DNA of 52,374 nucleotides from the NCBI GenBank assembly GCA_937903155.1, contig CALCZU010000135.1, positions 1-52,374 of the forward strand, given 5' to 3'. The translations under genes and the position numbers were made by a program. The stretch comes from an uncultured Bdellovibrionales bacterium (GTDB taxonomy: Bacteria; Bdellovibrionota; FAC87; UBA2466). Positions within the stretch are counted from its first letter, which is position 1; every line of letters starts with the position of its first letter. Positions 34,654 through 42,581 of this stretch are shown piece after piece. The notes below the pieces were generated by a model. The model saw only the letters and a program-made list of their open reading frames with translations, was not told the origin of the DNA and did no database searches.

Positions 34654-35193
34654 ATGAAAAAACTAACACTCATCACAATAGCAACAGCGTTTGCCGCTTC
34701 TTTAAATGTGTCAGCTGCACCGACATCTTTTTTAGAAACGCTTGATCTCAATCCATCGGTTGATATGAACCAAAGAGGTTCGACAGATGCTTGCGCCGAT
34801 TTTACAGGAAACTGGAAAGGAACTTGCGCAAAAGGTGGAACGAATAAAGAAGAGTCCTTCGAACTCAAACAAAAAGGTTGTGAGTTCATCGAAGTGAAAA
34901 GCGATCACGGAAAAATGATTCTTCCTATCGGCGGTGTGATCAGTGGCGGCGGCTCAATTCCGGGCGCTCCTTCAACAACCTTTGGCGGAAGCATTGAATC
35001 TCACTGGAACAAAGACCACAATCTTTTGACCTTGCACATTGCCGGTGGTGGAAAAAAACTCGCTATCGACGAATCTTGCAATGGACTCATGATGAAAGAA
35101 GAAGTGAAATTGGATGGCGGAAAATTGCTTGTTAACATCACGGGTGTTAAAGGCGAAACAAAGTTCGAATCCAAATGCGAATTTACAAAATAA
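34654..35193 (+). CDS. small secreted hypothetical protein
   Basis: The ATG at 34654 follows AGGAG and opens a signal peptide (MKKLTLITIATAFAASLNVSA); the frame is open further upstream to 34603 but without such support. The 179-residue product has mature cysteines in pairs (DACADFTGNWKGTCAKGG, KQKGCEF, DESCNG and ESKCEFTK) and beta-strand-like alternation, somewhat reminiscent of a small lipocalin-like or beta-barrel fold starting with FTGNWKG. I do not assign a family. It has its own strong terminator at 35215-35244, so it is a single-gene unit. Confidence 0.78.
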   Translation: MKKLTLITIATAFAASLNVSAAPTSFLETLDLNPSVDMNQRGSTDACADFTGNWKGTCAKGGTNKEESFELKQKGCEFIEVKSDHGKMILPIGGVISGGGSIPGAPSTTFGGSIESHWNKDHNLLTLHIAGGGKKLAIDESCNGLMMKEEVKLDGGKLLVNITGVKGETKFESKCEFTK

Positions 35194-35214
35194 GCATTTA
35201 ATGAATCTCTAATG

Positions 35215-35244
35215 AAAAGCGGCACTTAGGTGCCGCTTTTTTTT
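35215..35244 (+). terminator. strong intrinsic terminator
   Basis: AAAAGCGGCAC (35215-35225) pairs perfectly with GTGCCGCTTTT (35230-35240) around TTAG, followed by further Ts to 35244. It lies 22 bases after the stop of the secreted protein gene and ends its transcript before the dus gene. Confidence 0.9.
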
Positions 35245-35303
35245 ATGTCGTCACGAAATAAAAGGAAGTTTTCAAATCCCCGTCTTCATGTCATCTCATC
35301 TCA

Positions 35304-36356
35304 GTGCAAACCGGTTTCCCGAAAACTCGACTCAATACTTTAGGCATTGATTGCCCTTTTATGATTGCGCCCATGGTGGGGATTAGCCATGTCGCCTTCC
35401 GAGAGCTTATTCGGCATTACACACCGAAGAAAATGAATCCGTTGATTTTTACCGAGATGCTTTCCACAAGACGCATTCCCAATCAACGCCTTGATTTAGC
35501 GGATAGATTATTTTGCGCTTACGAGGAAAAGTTTTTCATCCCGCAGCTTTTAGGAAATGAAGAAGACCTCATCCGCGATAGCATCAAAAAACTCATGTCT
35601 TTAAATCCCTGGGGATTTGACATCAATATGGGATGTCCCTCGAGAAAAACCCTTCAGCACAACTGGGGAATTTTACTCATGGGCGATAAAGAATACGCTG
35701 CAAAAGTGGTGAGCTACGCAAAGAAACATTCTACCGTGCCGGTGAGCGTGAAGTTGCGCGCGGGGTTCGGCGATACCGTGGAATTAGATTACTTACTCTC
35801 ATTTACAGAAAAAATGGAGGCTGCTGGAGCAGATTGGATGACGCTTCATTGTCGAGCGCGAGGCCAAAGACACCGAGGCCCGGCCCAATGGGATATCATC
35901 GGAAAAATCGCAAAAGAAAGACGCATTCCGGTTGTCGCTAATGGAGATATCCAAACGGTCGACGATGCGATGGAAGTGATTCAGGAGCATCAAGCCGACG
36001 GTGCGATGTTCGCACGCGCTGCGATTGCAAGGCCGTGGATTCTTCTCCAGGTCGCTGAGAGACTGGGATTAGACACCGAAGGCATTCCCATTCCGAGAAC
36101 GCGAGAAGAGGAAGGAAGAGAGTATTTTAAATCTATCCTGATCCTCTGCGGACTTCTCAAAAAATATTTCGGAGACAGTCAGGCTTCTTTAGAACGCCTG
36201 CAGTATCACATCGGAGTCGGCCACAAATGGCTCGAATTCGGACACGACTTTTGGAAAACCATTTTCCGCACAAAATCCATCGACGAAGCCGAGCAAGTCA
36301 TTGCAGGATACGCCGAGAGATACCCACAACCGCTCACCGCTCGAGTCCAACTTTGA
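35304..36356 (+). CDS. dus: tRNA-dihydrouridine synthase
   Basis: Dus enzymes reduce uridine to dihydrouridine in tRNA D-loops using FMN and NADPH. The sequence has the FMN-binding MIAPMVG at about 20-26, the catalytic Cys111 in INMGCPSRK, the SVKLRAGFGD and LHCRARGQRHRGPAQWD segments, and VVANGDIQ. The fold is a TIM barrel with a C-terminal helical domain. It begins with GTG at 35304 and no clear ribosome binding site; a later start is possible. It converges on the MerR gene, with a 27-bp hairpin between them. I cannot tell which U positions it modifies. Confidence 0.9.
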   Translation: MQTGFPKTRLNTLGIDCPFMIAPMVGISHVAFRELIRHYTPKKMNPLIFTEMLSTRRIPNQRLDLADRLFCAYEEKFFIPQLLGNEEDLIRDSIKKLMSLNPWGFDINMGCPSRKTLQHNWGILLMGDKEYAAKVVSYAKKHSTVPVSVKLRAGFGDTVELDYLLSFTEKMEAAGADWMTLHCRARGQRHRGPAQWDIIGKIAKERRIPVVANGDIQTVDDAMEVIQEHQADGAMFARAAIARPWILLQVAERLGLDTEGIPIPRTREEEGREYFKSILILCGLLKKYFGDSQASLERLQYHIGVGHKWLEFGHDFWKTIFRTKSIDEAEQVIAGYAERYPQPLTARVQL

Positions 36357-36375
36357 GCTCGCAAATGAAAAAAGG

Positions 36376-36434
36376 TTAATCTTAGTCTTAAGGTTAATCA
36401 TTCGACTAATGATTAACCTTAAGACTAAGATTAA
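36376..36434. terminator. bidirectional 27-bp perfect hairpin
   Basis: The arms 36376-36402 and 36408-36434 are exact reverse complements around CGACT. The site lies between the convergent dus and MerR genes and is symmetric enough to end both transcripts. Each arm contains most of a direct repeat of AAGGTTAATC. The AT-rich stem is unusually long for a plain terminator. Confidence 0.8.
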
Positions 36435-36442
36435 AATTAGAT

Positions 36443-37051
36443 TTAGTAAGGCTGACGAATCAAATGAATCAACTCTTTCAACTCCGAAACCATTTCCTTC
36501 AAAGGCGCCGTATGGTTCACCTGAGTCGCGGCCAGTTCTTTCTTCCGCTCATGCAGACGCTTCTTAGCCCCTTTAATACTAAACTTCTCGACATGCAGCA
36601 GGTGGCGAATCAAATGCAAAGTCTCGACATCCTTCCGACTATAAACTCGATGTCCACTCGAAGATTTAATCGGACGAATCGTTGAAAACTCCGACTCCCA
36701 ATAACGAAGCACATACGGCTCAACACCAATCACTTCCGAAACTTCTCCAATTCTAAAATATTTTTTTCCCGGTTCAAGCGCGAGCGGCTTAATTTGCTCC
36801 ATAGAGCCCGATTCTAAAGGCACTTCGTGAAGGTTCGGAAGCTCCGCTTGAAATCCACAATTCGATTCCGCGACTTCTTTTTCTATCGGAACAGAGGGCG
36901 CAGCCACAACCGTTTCTTCGGCAACCGGCTCTTCAAAAGTCGCATCACTCGGATCTTTCTTGAACAACTGATCTTTCACCGAGTCTAAAATAAACTTATA
37001 AGAAAGTTTTTCATTCGCCTTAGGAAGTTCAAACGAGTTTTCGTCACCCAT
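36443..37051 (-). CDS. MerR-family transcriptional regulator
   Basis: The start at 37051 is supported by GGGGG four bases before the ATG; a frame start at 37102 lacks this. The 202-residue protein has a variable acidic N-terminal half and a MerR winged HTH at about 98-165 (YFRIGEVSEVIGVEPYVLRYWESEF, then SSGHRVYSRKDVETLHLIRHLLH). The C-terminal helix probably dimerises. No metal-binding cysteine cluster is seen. In several deltaproteobacteria a similar regulator lies after pheT and ihfA; here a four-gene exported-protein cluster occupies that position and ihfA is not in the window. Confidence 0.85.
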   Translation of the reverse strand: MGDENSFELPKANEKLSYKFILDSVKDQLFKKDPSDATFEEPVAEETVVAAPSVPIEKEVAESNCGFQAELPNLHEVPLESGSMEQIKPLALEPGKKYFRIGEVSEVIGVEPYVLRYWESEFSTIRPIKSSSGHRVYSRKDVETLHLIRHLLHVEKFSIKGAKKRLHERKKELAATQVNHTAPLKEMVSELKELIHLIRQPY

Positions 37052-37132
37052 AATGCCCCCAATCAATTGTAAATGATGCTGTGAATTAAAAAGACAAATC
37101 AATTATACCGCTACAACTTATGAATTTGCAAT

Positions 37133-38713
37133 CTAGGGGTAGACGATACCAACCACTAAAGGTTCGCCGGTTGTCGGGTGCTTCCACCTCATTTCGCTGC
37201 CGTCGGCAGGGAGAAGTAGATTTGAAAAAGTCTCTGTCTTCAACCCGTCTATTTTTTTCAGAATCATGGCTTTTGCACAAGAGTAGTAAGGAACGCTCTC
37301 CGCTGCGTTTGGCGGTACAACCGGCATCTCAGAAAAAGTTCCGTCTAGATTACTGCACTCTTGGCGTAGAATCGATTTTCGAGCGGAAGTGAAGTCCTTT
37401 ACTTGCAACAAATCTTTCTGGGCCTGGTTTAAACTTTGATAACCTAAGATAGGGCTCGCAACGGTTGCCCCGATTGCCACGGTTACTCCCGCAATAGTTG
37501 TCGGAACTGTGATAAAGACAGGCAAACCAAGAAATTTGTCGGCAGCATTGAGAGCAAAATTTCTGATATATCTCACACAGGGGTGACGTTCATTCTCCAC
37601 TGCCTGCGCGTAAATATCGTGATTCGCTTCGCGATGCTCTCGCCATTTCTCCCCGTTTTGCCTTTCAAGTTTTTTCCTTGCGACAGAGGCCAGAGCGCGA
37701 ATTTTCTTATCCAATTGAGTAGATTGATTAGACTCAATTTCTTGCAAATCTGGGGCTTTCAACTGCGTAGAAAGATACCAAAGATACTGGGCATCTTGCG
37801 AGTCCTTCGTTTTCAATTTCTCTTTTATTTCATCGATATTTTTTAAAGGGAGTCCTAATTCATTTTGCAGAACGATTCTAGAAAGGTTAGAAAAGCCTCT
37901 GGGTGGATCGCTAAAAAAGAGGTTGGCTTCGGGCGAGTTATGCATCGCTACGTTAATCATTCCTATCATTCGCATCGTTAAATGAGGCTCTTTTAACGCA
38001 GTGAAAATGAGCCGGTCAAATTTATAGAGAGAATGAGACATTCCTGGAGTATAGTTTTTCGCAAACGAAATAAATTGCTCACACAAATAATCGAAAAGTT
38101 TTAATCTTTGATCCCCTTTTAAAAGGTTCAAGACGTCGCTACGAAGAAATGAACTGATGATTCCTTCGGTCGTCATTTTATCGTTCGCTAAAAATTCTTT
38201 GACTTGTGGATCCTCTAAATAAAATGCGAAAATTTCGGGTGGATAATTGCGCCCTTTAAATTCATTTTTTATCTCTTCAATAATTTTATGACGAAAGTTT
38301 TCTGCGCTAGGAAGATTTTCTTTGATCATGAACTCGGGAAATTCGGAAGCAAGTTGAGTGTAAAGCAGATAGTGATGGAAGAAGTCCTCGGTTTCTCCCC
38401 TTCGAAGATACGTCAAGGAGATTTCCGCTCTTTTTTTGATGAGCCAATGGGTGAGATCTTGTTCTCCCTTTTTGTCCGCCTGAGCGACTCTTAAAGCCTC
38501 TGTGATTCCCAATGAAAAAGAAGAGCGATAGAGCTCTCTCTGAAAATTTTCCAAACCTTCATCCGTAGACACCGTATTCCGTAAAAACTCTACAGATTCT
38601 TTAATCGGAGCTTCAAAAACTTTTTCGTGCTGTATTCTTACCCAAGGCTTTTCATCGGCAAACGCAGCCGATGAAACTAGCAGAACTAAAAAAATTAAGA
38701 CTCGAAACTTCAC
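37133..38713 (-). CDS. exported/membrane protein of unrecognised family, partner B
   Basis: The protein of about 526 residues starts at a likely GTG (38713) leading into a signal sequence (FRVLIFLVLLVSSAAFADEK); a TTG at 38752 would add 13 residues. It is a paralogue of the product of 39990-41507. Shared features are a PPEIFAFYLEDPQVKEFL core, a HPCVRYIRNFALN segment, a hydrophobic stretch (LPVFITVPTTIAGVTVAIGA) that could span the membrane, and a C-terminal RKSILRQECSNLDGTF with a further cysteine in YYSCAK. I know no named family. It is the last gene of the cluster, 285 bases after the second sigma-like gene. Confidence 0.75.
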   Translation of the reverse strand: MKFRVLIFLVLLVSSAAFADEKPWVRIQHEKVFEAPIKESVEFLRNTVSTDEGLENFQRELYRSSFSLGITEALRVAQADKKGEQDLTHWLIKKRAEISLTYLRRGETEDFFHHYLLYTQLASEFPEFMIKENLPSAENFRHKIIEEIKNEFKGRNYPPEIFAFYLEDPQVKEFLANDKMTTEGIISSFLRSDVLNLLKGDQRLKLFDYLCEQFISFAKNYTPGMSHSLYKFDRLIFTALKEPHLTMRMIGMINVAMHNSPEANLFFSDPPRGFSNLSRIVLQNELGLPLKNIDEIKEKLKTKDSQDAQYLWYLSTQLKAPDLQEIESNQSTQLDKKIRALASVARKKLERQNGEKWREHREANHDIYAQAVENERHPCVRYIRNFALNAADKFLGLPVFITVPTTIAGVTVAIGATVASPILGYQSLNQAQKDLLQVKDFTSARKSILRQECSNLDGTFSEMPVVPPNAAESVPYYSCAKAMILKKIDGLKTETFSNLLLPADGSEMRWKHPTTGEPLVVGIVYP

Positions 38714-38998
38714 TTTACTTTCTCGGTAAATAGATGCGATGCGATAACACAAATTCTAAAGATGCAAAAGACTTCACTTTCCATTTAAAAATGAAGAAAA
38801 TATCACAATTCGCTCTTTTGTTACGTTCGGTCGGGAAAGTTTTTTGAATAAATTGTCTAAGGGGTAAAACATCAGATTTCGCGCAGGTTATTAGCACGAA
38901 TGCACAAAAAACTCCAGGTTTTACAAACAACGACTCGAGGTCCTTTTTCCAAAAAATATTATGATCTTAACTGGTTAAAGTGGGCCAAGCTTTTTCTG

Positions 38999-39997
38999 CT
39001 ATTCAGCCCCTAGGTGTTTTCGTAGCCTTTCCAAAGCTTCGTTAATCTCGTTGGCAACGGTTCCGCGTCCCAGCTTCATAATCGCGGCGATTTCGACAAT
39101 GGTATGAGTCTCCGTATTCCCATTGAAGCCGAATCGGAGCTCCATGATTTTCCTTTGATTGGGCGTAAGTTTTTTCATTGCAGCCTCAATCTCTTCTCTC
39201 AATTCGCTTTCTTGGACGAGCATCCCGAATTCGGAGACCTTTGCCTCTTTCGTTTCTCCGAAATGTCCTTTTCTATCGTCGACTTGTTTTTCCTTCGAAG
39301 CAAGTTCCGCTCTCTCCTCCTCTAGCCGATTAAGCCTTCGGATCACAGCAGTGCTAGCATAGGTCGAAAATGCATTTCCTTTGGTGAAAGTGAAGCTTTT
39401 CACCGCCTCCCGGATAGCGAGGGAGGCCTCCTGAGTGTTGTCATCTAGATTATTGACGTCGAAGCGCCCCGCGAATTTCGCCCCGAGCCTGTAATTCGCT
39501 TTCCAAATAAAATCATAAAGGGAATCTGCTTGCGAAAGATCATTTTGAATCTGTTGCAGAACCGCACGAGGGATATTTTGCTCTTCAGGATTTTTACTTT
39601 TCCAATCGTCGAATTTTTGTTTTGCCCGAAATCGATAGTAGTGCATTGCTCGAAAGAGAATTCTGTTTTGCGGCGTGGTAAGGTTAGAGAGATTGAATGG
39701 TGAAACTCCGTTAATTTTTGCGTGTTCTACTCCTTCCGCTTTCAACTTATCCATAATCCGAGAGGCCTTGGACAGTTCCCCTTCCATTTTATCTTTCGAA
39801 AACTCATCTACACCGTCAATTTTCATGGAATCAAAACGAGCCTGCAATTGTTGTTTAGCAGATGGGTTGAGTTTGGGAATTTCTACAGTCGCACAGTGAT
39901 TGCTTAACCGACGTGCCGCTTGACCTGAAGTGAAAGAGCAGAAAACGATCACCAGAAAAATAAAATCAGTACGTAAGTTGTTTCCCATCTTATTCAT
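38999..39997 (-). CDS. sigma-70-like protein with N-terminal signal sequence (copy B)
   Basis: The ATG at 39997 overlaps the stop of the upstream partner gene (ATGAATAA). The 332-residue protein opens with a hydrophobic signal (LRTDFIFLVIVFCSFTSGQA). It then shows sigma-70 features: an ILFRAMHYYRFRA helix at about 113-125, region 2 at about 163-225 (ANYRLGAKFAGRF, DDNTQEA, then NAFSTYASTAVIRRLNRL) and a region 4 HTH at about 275-328 (LTPNQRKIMELRFGFNG, then GRGTVANEINEALERLRKHL). Region 3 is short or missing. A sigma-like protein with an export-type N-terminus is unexpected. It is paralogous to 41578-42549. Confidence 0.82.
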   Translation of the reverse strand: MNKMGNNLRTDFIFLVIVFCSFTSGQAARRLSNHCATVEIPKLNPSAKQQLQARFDSMKIDGVDEFSKDKMEGELSKASRIMDKLKAEGVEHAKINGVSPFNLSNLTTPQNRILFRAMHYYRFRAKQKFDDWKSKNPEEQNIPRAVLQQIQNDLSQADSLYDFIWKANYRLGAKFAGRFDVNNLDDNTQEASLAIREAVKSFTFTKGNAFSTYASTAVIRRLNRLEEERAELASKEKQVDDRKGHFGETKEAKVSEFGMLVQESELREEIEAAMKKLTPNQRKIMELRFGFNGNTETHTIVEIAAIMKLGRGTVANEINEALERLRKHLGAE

Positions 39998-41507
39998 TTG
40001 AATTGTAGTACTGCTCCGTTCGGGGGTCTTTAACTCGGATAATGGGTTTCCCGGTTTTTTCGTCTTTCCATAGCAGGTTTGATTCCTCGGCATTCGCTAG
40101 AGAGACTACGGTTTTTTCGACCCAGAAACCATTCTCTTTGAAACGTACGGCAATATTGGTGCAGTCGTAGCCCAGCAATTCATTCGTACGCCAATCTCTA
40201 GCCACTCGGAAAGTCCCTCCTAATTTACCGCATTCCATGTCGAGAATGGCTTTTCGATAATCTTGGAATCGGCGCATTGTGAGAAGATCTTTTTGTCGTT
40301 CACTAGGCCGAATGTCGTATTGATCATTGATGACAAGGCCCGTTACAAATGCGCCCGACGCCACGGCCAGACTATATAGAAACGATTCTCCTGGGGTATC
40401 TAAACGGTTTCTAACCCAGTTCTTGAAGTACCTTTCGCAACGATGGAGTGTCTTATTGTAGGACTTTGCGTTTTCTTCAGAATGATTTTCATACGCTGTT
40501 TTAGAAACGCGATCTAAATTTTTCTGAACTAATTTCGAAAGTTCTGGTTTTTTGTTCTGGTATTGAGCCAGTAAGTATTTCAGCCGAGAGATATCCAGAA
40601 GTGAAAAATGATTTTCTTGTTTGAGTTTCTTTTTAACGACATCGTCCGATTCCGCGCGACCTAAGGCATTTCGCAAGATCAGCGCTCCAGCGTCCAAGTG
40701 GTAGTTGGAGGATCTCAGAAACTCGAAACTCCCCTCCGGATTGACCGTGTTATGAATTTCAATGTTTAATCGCGCCACTAATGTATCCATGAGAGCGGGA
40801 TCTTTTATAGCGGCTGAAATAAAAGGATCGAAAGAAAGAGTGCCCATTTCCTTGCCATGACTCAATCGAATCGCCGGTTCGAGCATGTATTCGAATAGTT
40901 TTCTGCGTTGCTCACCCGTCAGAATCTGTAAAGCACTGCTATCTCGAAAAGACGAATAGATTGAAGGGTCATTGGCTACCTTCTGTTGTTTCTTCAGAAA
41001 CTCCTGCACTCGGGGATGATCGAGGTAAAATGCAAATACTTCCGGAATAAATCTTACTCCGGTCCGATCTTTAATCATACGTTCAATAAGAAAATCCCCT
41101 AGGTATTGGGGATTAGGAAATGAAGCGGGATCGTGCCATTGAGGAAAGGCGGCTAATAAATTTTGATATTTCTGGTAAGTTTCGAAATAGGAATTTGCGG
41201 CTCCTTGGTGGAGAGTAGCCAGATAGGATTGAGCCCGATTCCACACGAACCACTTTTCTAATTGAGCGGGTTCAGCGGGCATTTGTTCGGCCAAACCCAG
41301 CAAACGTTTTAAGCTGTAATCCAGGGAATGCGAAGAGGATTCGGATTTTAGCTGAGCCAATTTTGTGGGAGAAGAGAAGACCTCAATAAGCCAAGCAATG
41401 CCTTGTTTCTCATCCGTGATCTGCTCATATTGCTTCGATAAACTGGCTTCATCGGCACGGAGACAGGCACTAAAAATGCCGATAAAAATGAAATACCGAA
41501 TACCCAT
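39990..41507 (-). CDS. exported/membrane protein of unrecognised family, partner A
   Basis: The 505-residue protein starts with a signal sequence (MGIRYFIFIGIFSACLRA) that contains a possible but imperfect lipobox cysteine. The body is helical and charged, with a conserved core at about 155-283 (PEVFAFYLDHPRVQEFL through LILRNALG), HRCERYFKNWVRNRLD at 355-370, a hydrophobic segment at about 376-393 (FLYSLAVASGAFVTGLVI) and a C-terminal RKAILDMECGKLGGTF with cysteines at 426 and 449. All these landmarks recur in 37133-38713. No known domain is recognised. It lies between the two sigma-like genes, 70 bases after the first and overlapping the second by eight bases. Confidence 0.8.
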   Translation of the reverse strand: MGIRYFIFIGIFSACLRADEASLSKQYEQITDEKQGIAWLIEVFSSPTKLAQLKSESSSHSLDYSLKRLLGLAEQMPAEPAQLEKWFVWNRAQSYLATLHQGAANSYFETYQKYQNLLAAFPQWHDPASFPNPQYLGDFLIERMIKDRTGVRFIPEVFAFYLDHPRVQEFLKKQQKVANDPSIYSSFRDSSALQILTGEQRRKLFEYMLEPAIRLSHGKEMGTLSFDPFISAAIKDPALMDTLVARLNIEIHNTVNPEGSFEFLRSSNYHLDAGALILRNALGRAESDDVVKKKLKQENHFSLLDISRLKYLLAQYQNKKPELSKLVQKNLDRVSKTAYENHSEENAKSYNKTLHRCERYFKNWVRNRLDTPGESFLYSLAVASGAFVTGLVINDQYDIRPSERQKDLLTMRRFQDYRKAILDMECGKLGGTFRVARDWRTNELLGYDCTNIAVRFKENGFWVEKTVVSLANAEESNLLWKDEKTGKPIIRVKDPRTEQYYNSNE

Positions 41508-41577
41508 TGCTTCTTTATCGGCAGATTATTTTCAAATCGAAAAGACTTGATCGTGAAGAGATCCTCACAATTTTCTT

Positions 41578-42549
41578 TCAATCGGGGGCATAGGGATCTT
41601 TCGTAATCATCTCGCGGAAGGTTTCCATCGCTCGAGCCAAATGTTGCTGGACTCGGGTTCGAGAAACTTTCATTTTTACTGCAGCGTCATCCTGAGTGTG
41701 AGGTTCCTCCCCCTCCAAGCCGTATATCAGGCAGACCGCTCGTTTTTGGTTTTCCGTAAGTCGCGGAAAAGCCCGTTGAAAGATTTCAGCCCATTCTTTT
41801 CTTTCGGAATCCAGTTTGAAAGTCGAATCAGCGCCGGCGAGGCTCTCTACAAAACTTGTCCCTTCGTCATTTTGCCCGGTCGTCTCGCCCGAATCGATCG
41901 AAATTCGGGCATCTGTTTTTCTTCGAAGCCATTGATAAATTGCCCGCCCTGCATAGGTGGAGAATTGAGTCCCGTAAGTGTAATTAAACCCCTCCACTGC
42001 AGCGCTGAGAGGGAAAACCCCCTCTTGCACATTGTCTTCATGATGTGCTGACGGAAACAGTCGCGCAATCCTTCTAATGATTTTATAATTCGAAGTTCGA
42101 ATCACGTTGGCAATTGAGTCGGACTTAATCAGCGTTCTCAAAATGGAAGGAGGAATAAAAGTGGAGGAGGGATGGGCCGCATTCCATTCGCGATAGTCTT
42201 TTTGTGCTTTGTATCTCAAGAAATGCATCGCCTCAAAAAGAATCGCATTTTGCTCGTTTTGAGGAGTGGGCATGTTGTAAGGGGAAAGGCCTCGTGCCCG
42301 ATTATTCAAATCTTCTTCCTTCAAAAAAAAATCCATAATCGCAAAAGCTTCTTTCAGCTTTGATTGCATCGCATTTTCGTCAGCAAAATCCGGATGGGTA
42401 TATATCCTAATTGAAGCGAGTCGCGATTCAATGGTGCTTCTCGTCGGTAAAGCGAGTTTTAAAAGTGCGCCATTCGCACAAACTCTGAGTAAGGTGACCG
42501 CGTAAATCGGCGAGGCCGCAAAAAAGAAGAGAACTAAAAATCTTAGCAT
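41578..42549 (-). CDS. sigma-70-like protein with N-terminal signal sequence (copy A)
   Basis: The ATG at 42549 is preferred, with AGGAG 11 bases upstream, over a TTG at 42561. The 323-residue protein begins with MLRFLVLFFFAASPIYA, a signal-like segment. It carries an ILFEAMHFLRYKAQKDY helix at 103-119, sigma region 2 at about 152-210 (SNYKIIRRIARLF, EDNVQEG, then TQFSTYAGRAIYQWLRRK) and region 4 at about 262-316 (LTENQKRAVCLIYGLEG, then SRTRVQQHLARAMETFREM). It starts 32 bases after pheT with no terminator between, so it may be read with the PheRS operon. How an exported sigma fold would work is unknown. Confidence 0.82.
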   Translation of the reverse strand: MLRFLVLFFFAASPIYAVTLLRVCANGALLKLALPTRSTIESRLASIRIYTHPDFADENAMQSKLKEAFAIMDFFLKEEDLNNRARGLSPYNMPTPQNEQNAILFEAMHFLRYKAQKDYREWNAAHPSSTFIPPSILRTLIKSDSIANVIRTSNYKIIRRIARLFPSAHHEDNVQEGVFPLSAAVEGFNYTYGTQFSTYAGRAIYQWLRRKTDARISIDSGETTGQNDEGTSFVESLAGADSTFKLDSERKEWAEIFQRAFPRLTENQKRAVCLIYGLEGEEPHTQDDAAVKMKVSRTRVQQHLARAMETFREMITKDPYAPD

Positions 42550-42581
42550 CGGTCTATACAACTCCTAGCAATGATTTTCGA

